Assembly (NCBI GenBank): GCA_963082875.1
Contig: OY720097.1
Location: forward strand, 16,314,501 to 16,378,500
DNA: 64,000 nt
Source: Corella eumyota
Lineage: Eukaryota > Chordata > Ascidiacea > Phlebobranchia > Corellidae
Direction of reading: 5' to 3'
Below the pieces are notes generated by a model. The model was not told the origin of the DNA and ran no database searches. It was given only the letters and a program-made list of their open reading frames with translations. Below, piece after piece: positions 61,801 through 64,000 of this stretch. Positions within the stretch are counted from its first letter, which is position 1. Each line of letters begins with the position of its first letter. A program made the position numbers and the translations under genes.

Positions 61801-64000
61801 TTTAATTAGGTCACGTGATATTTTTGGCCAATGATATTGCATACAAAATTATTTTGGGTTTAATTAGGTCACGTGATATTTTTGGCCAATGATATTGCAT
61901 ACAAATTTTTTGAAAAAAAATTAAAAATTTTAAATCGAAAATTAATTGTTGTGTTAGAACCGCACAGGTCCAATTACCGTGTTTACTAAATATTTTTCGA
62001 AAATATTAATATTCATAAAAGTTGAAAACCTAAAATTTTGTATTTTATTGAACGCGCATTGGCCTAACTAACATTCAAGATAAAACATTTCGCGAAAATT
62101 TTCATTAAAACAAAAGTTTGAAGTAATTTTTATTTTGGTTTTATTAGGTCACGTGATATTTTTGGCCAATGATATTGCATACAAAATTATTTTGGGTTTA
62201 ATTAGGTCACGTAATATTTTTGGCCAATGATATTGCATACAAATTTTTAAAAAAAAATTAAAAATTTTAAATCGAAAAATAATTACTGTGTTAGAACCGC
62301 ACAGGTCCAATTACCGTGTTTACAAAATATTTTTCGAAAATATTAATATTCATAAAAGTTATGAAACTTTTATTAAAAATTTATGAAATCGCAAAACCCA
62401 AAATTTTGTATTTGATTAGACGCGCATTGGCCTAACTAACATTCAAGATAAAACATTTCGCAAAAATTTTCAGTAAAACAAAAGTTTGAGGTAATTTTTA
62501 TTTTGGGTTTAATTAGGCCACGTAATATTTTTGGCCAATAATATTGCATACAAATTTTTTGAAAAAAAATTAAAAATTTTAAATCGAAAAATAATTGTTG
62601 TGTTAGAACCGCACAGGTCCAATTACCGTGTTTACTAAATATTTTTCGAAAATATTAATATTCATAAAAGTTATAAAACTTTTATTAAAAATTTATGAAA
62701 TCTGAAAACCTAAAATTTTGTATTTTATTGGACGCGCATTGGCCTAACTAACATTCAAGATAAAACATTTCGCGAAAATTTTCAGTAAAACAAAAATTTG
62801 AAGTAATTTTTATTTTGGGTTTTATTAAGTCACGTGATATTTTTGGCCAATGATATTGCATACAAATTTTTTGAAAAAAAATAAAAAATTTTAAATCAAA
62901 AAATAATTGTTGTGTTAGAACCGAACAGGTCCAATTACCGTGTTTACAAAATATTTTTTGAAAATATTAATATTCATAAAAGTTATGATACTTTTATTAA
63001 AAATTTATGAAATCTCAAAACCTAAAATTTTGTATTTTATTAGACGCGCATTGGCCTAACTAACTTTTGAGATAAAACATTTCGCGAAAATTTTCAGTAA
63101 AACAAAAGTTTGAGGTAATTTTTATTTTGGGTTTAATTAGGTCACGTGATATTTTTGGCTAATGATATTGCATACAAAATTATTTTGGGTTTAATTAGGT
63201 CACGTAATATTTTTGGCCAATGATATTGCATACAAATTTTTAAAAAAAAATTAAAAATTTTAAATCAAAAAATAATTACTGTGTTAGAACCGCACAGGTC
63301 CAATTACCGTGTTTAGAAAATATTTTTCGAAAATATTAATATTTATAAAAGTTATGAAACTTTTAATAAAAATTTATGAAATCCCAAAACCTAAAATTTT
63401 GTATTTTATTACACGCGCATTGGCCTAACTAACATTTGAGATAAAACATTTCGCGAAAATTTTCAGTAAAACAAAAGTTTGAGGTAATTTTTATTTTGGG
63501 TTTAATTAGGTCACGTGATATTTTTGGCCAATGATATTGCATACAAAATTATTTTGGGTTTAATTAGGTCACGTGATATTTTTGGCCAATGATATTGCAT
63601 ACAAATTTTTTGAAAAAAAATTAAAAATTTTAAATCGAAAATTAATTGTTGTGTTAGAACCGCACAGGTCCAATTACCGTGTTTACTAAATATTTTTCGA
63701 AAATATTAATATTCATAAAAGTTGAAAACCTAAAATTTTGTATTTTATTGAACGCGCATTGGCCTAACTAACATTCAAGATAAAACATTTCGCGAAAATT
63801 TTCATTAAAACAAAAGTTTGAAGTAATTTTTATTTTGGTTTTATTAGGTCACGTGATATTTTTGGCCAATGATATTGCATACAAATTTTTTGAAAAAAAA
63901 TAAAAAATTTTAAATCAAAAAATAATTGTTGTGTTAGAACCGAACAGGTCCAATTACCGTGTTTACAAAATATTTTTTGAAAATATTAATATTCATAAAA
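58850..64000. repeat. Satellite 2: about 310 bp tandem repeat continuing past the window end
   Basis: The consensus unit reads in order: GGTCACGTGATATTTTTGGCC, AATGATATTGCATACAAATTT, an A-rich tract, TGTTAGAACCGCACAGGTCC, AATTACCGTGTTTACAAAATA, the palindromic TTTTCGAAAATATTAATATT, CATAAAAGTTATGAAACTTTT, ACGCGCATTGGCCTAACTAAC, ACATTTCGCGAAAATTTTCAG, then GAGGTAATTTTTATTTTGGG. Unit starts lie near 58899, 59203, 59511, 59820, 60131, 60441, 60810, 61124 and onward at 279-315 bp. Short 58-60 bp partial duplications of the head are inserted at about 60481, 61478, 61847, 62181, 63178 and 63547. The first unit is the most diverged. No coding potential beyond chance ORFs. Confidence 0.92.
60446..63880. 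repeat. Two adjacent near-identical 1700 bp higher-order copies in satellite 2
   Basis: Sequence from about 60446 recurs exactly 1700 bp later wherever I compared it (60481/62181, 60601/62301, 61121/62821, 61201/62901, 61321/63021), including unit-specific variants such as CCGAACAGG and the short head duplications. Agreement stops near 62180/63880. The match contrasts with visible divergence among neighbouring 310 bp units. Confidence 0.85.

Noticed and set aside
58850-64000. CRISPR-like array
   Set aside because: Units are about 310 bp with variable A-tracts and no unique spacers, in a eukaryotic genome; this is a satellite.

Overview
The window looks like a chromosome segment of an invertebrate chordate, most likely an ascidian tunicate of the Ciona type. 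The evidence is very AT-rich DNA, many short GT-AG introns, and two genes whose closest relatives I recognise are vertebrate-type families (ARHGAP6 and ZNF385). Species assignment is inference. All exon models below were built by hand from splice sites, codon phase and family similarity, without transcripts.

Layout. (1) 21-13636, minus strand: an ARHGAP6-like Rho GTPase-activating protein. Fourteen common coding exons (5130 down to 21) can be reached from three alternative N-terminal modules (13636-11340, 10445-9282, 6763-6269). Each joins the common body in phase. The C-terminus keeps a PDZ-ligand-like tail. (2) 13.7-24.1 kb: gene-poor upstream DNA. (3) 24505-34794, minus strand: a ten-exon ZNF385-like protein of 766 residues with three U1/matrin-type zinc fingers, two of them split by introns. 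(4) 34.8-40.5 kb: gene-poor. (5) 40699-48129, plus strand: a 19-exon secreted mosaic protein of 1059 residues: signal peptide, trefoil domain, thrombospondin type 1 repeat, then ten ShKT-type six-cysteine modules alternating with Thr-rich mucin-like linkers. This is the most unusual gene here. (6) 49300-50835, plus strand: an intronless AMP-forming acyl-CoA synthetase-like gene of 511 residues with a divergent acyl-pocket motif.

(7) 50.86-57.2 kb: an AT-rich tandem repeat with about 120-128 bp subunits organised into 0.8-1.3 kb higher-order units. The head sequence of each unit matches the 3' end and polyadenylation signal of the acyl-CoA synthetase gene. It ends in an array of short near-perfect palindromes separated by AAT microsatellites. 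(8) 57.2-58.8 kb: unique AT-rich DNA with a tRNA-like pseudogene or SINE head and a strong hairpin. (9) 58.85 kb to the window end: a second satellite, about 310 bp per unit, carrying a CACGTG core. It contains two adjacent, apparently identical 1700 bp higher-order copies.

The four genes show no obvious shared pathway: one intracellular Rho regulator, one RNA- or DNA-binding zinc-finger protein, one secreted mucosal or matrix protein and one metabolic enzyme. I saw no CRISPR array, rRNA or intact tRNA, and no retrovirus-like or other capsid-bearing element.
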